Assembly (NCBI GenBank): GCA_903822375.1
Contig: CAIJOU010000791.1
Span: 1-15,076, forward strand
DNA length: 15,076 nt
Origin: Candidatus Hydrogenedentota bacterium
GTDB taxonomy: Bacteria; Hydrogenedentota; Hydrogenedentia; Hydrogenedentales; CAITNO01
Direction: 5' to 3'
The position numbers were made by a program, and so were the translations under genes. Shown here piece by piece: positions 14,319-15,076 of the stretch (its first letter is position 1; each line of letters begins with the position of its first letter). Under the pieces are notes generated by a model. It saw only the letters and a list, made by a program, of their open reading frames with translations. It did not search any database and was not told where the DNA came from.

Positions 14319-15076
14319 TCACGCCTCGGCCCGGAAGATTTTCTCGGCGATGGCCACTTTTTCCGGCATGCTTGCGTCTTCCATCTCGGCGGCCACGCGG
14401 GACAGATCCTCTGGGATTGGGATTCCCTGGGGACATTTGTCCAGGCATTCGCCGCACTGTACGCACTGGGAGGCATAGCCCGGCCGACCGTCCACCAACT
14501 GGCCGCTCATCCGGAACGCATACCTGAACTTGACTTCGTCGACCGGGCCGAACAGGTGCATCTTGTTGTACTCTTCGAAACAGATGGGAATCATCACCTC
14601 GCTGGGGCAGGGCATGCAGTAGCCGCAACCCGTGCAACCCACCTTCATCAATCCCGCAAAGGCACGGCTTGCCCGCCCCACGAGCTCCAGTTCCTGCTGC
14701 GTCAGGGCGTTGGCATGCGCCGTCCCGGCGATGGCAAGGTTCTCCTCGATCTGCGCCTCGTCATTCATGCCGGACAGGACAACGGTGACTTCCGGATGAT
14801 TCCAGACCCAGCGCAGCGCCCATTCCGCCGGCGTGCGTTTCACCGCCGCCTCGTTCCAGATAGCCTGCACGGACTCGGGCGGCGTTTCGGCGAGATTGCC
14901 GCCCCGCAACGGCTCCATGACAATTACGCCCAGACCCTTCTCGGCGGCATACTGCAGCCCCTTCGTGCCGGCTTGATAATCTTCGTCCAGGTAGTTGTAC
15001 TGAATCTGGCAGAAGACCCACGGATACGCATCGACAATGCGGATGAAATCATCCGCCAGGCCGTGGAAGGAGAAAC
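14319..15076 (-). CDS. Aldo/keto reductase with C-terminal 4Fe-4S segment (partial)
   Basis: The C-terminal 251 residues are visible; the N-terminus lies beyond the right edge of the window. The first codons read FSFHGLADDF, then CQIQYNYLDED and GLGVIVMEPLRGG, which are strands and loops of the aldo/keto reductase barrel. TPAEWALRWVWNHPEV and VVLSGMNDEAQIEENL are the usual NADP-proximal C-terminal blocks. The tail has ferredoxin-like cysteines: CTGCGYCMPCP and, about 60 residues later, CVQCGECLDKCPQGIPIP, as in the iron-sulfur branch of the family. The second motif is canonical (CxxCxxCxxxCP); the first keeps four cysteines as CxxCxxCxxC. The protein probably catalyses a soluble redox reaction; substrate is unknown. 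No U-tract terminator is seen in the 89 bp between this gene and the converging phosphoesterase. Confidence 0.92.
   Translation of the reverse strand, partial: FSFHGLADDFIRIVDAYPWVFCQIQYNYLDEDYQAGTKGLQYAAEKGLGVIVMEPLRGGNLAETPPESVQAIWNEAAVKRTPAEWALRWVWNHPEVTVVLSGMNDEAQIEENLAIAGTAHANALTQQELELVGRASRAFAGLMKVGCTGCGYCMPCPSEVMIPICFEEYNKMHLFGPVDEVKFRYAFRMSGQLVDGRPGYASQCVQCGECLDKCPQGIPIPEDLSRVAAEMEDASMPEKVAIAEKIFRAEA

Overview
The window looks like chromosomal DNA of an uncultured, high-GC, Gram-negative-type bacterium. The mix fits Hydrogenedentota, Planctomycetota or a neighbouring PVC-like phylum: a large exported protein with a GEVED domain and Ig-like modules, a calcineurin phosphoesterase with N- and C-terminal accessory domains, an aldo/keto reductase with a C-terminal ferredoxin segment, and intergenic spaces full of palindromic and short tandem repeats. 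This placement is an inference from gene content; there is no rRNA or other phylogenetic marker.

Layout. (1) 152-5799, plus strand: an operon of a 1447-residue exported multidomain protein, overlapping by ATGA with a nucleotide-sugar (UDP-GlcNAc-type) 6-dehydrogenase. A surface protein is thus coupled to a polysaccharide-precursor enzyme. (2) 5800-6024: two arrays of degenerate 7-bp tandem repeats, then a strong hairpin plus U-tract terminator that serves the minus-strand gene. (3) 6025-6743, minus strand: a self-contained unit for a small exported protein of unknown family, with a near-consensus promoter, a palindrome over its -10 box, a hairpin in its leader and its own terminator. (4) 6744-7550: about 800 bp with no credible gene. 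It holds a 10-bp inverted repeat, a 170-bp highly structured palindromic element, and one copy of a diverged 41-bp repeat whose partner lies at 9234-9274. (5) 7551-8603, minus strand: a membrane-anchored SGNH/GDSL hydrolase. Its open frame continues upstream through what looks like debris of a mobile-element-associated gene and REP-like sequence (8604-9278). (6) 9279-12462, minus strand: a DsbD-type thiol:disulfide reductant transporter followed after 18 nt by a cardiolipin synthase; DsbD ends unusually early in its thioredoxin domain. (7) 12463-12657: a divergent intergenic region with an inverted repeat. (8) 12658-14229, plus strand: an exported calcineurin-like phosphoesterase. (9) 14319 to the window edge, minus strand: the C-terminal part of an aldo/keto reductase with 4Fe-4S cysteine motifs.

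The protein-coding genes belong mainly to cell-envelope functions: export, polysaccharide precursors, phospholipid synthesis and extracytoplasmic redox. I see no defence system, CRISPR array, tRNA, rRNA or intact transposase. The most unusual material is non-coding: the structured palindrome at 7151-7320 and the repeats around the SGNH hydrolase, the heptamer arrays, and the compact regulated unit of the small exported protein.
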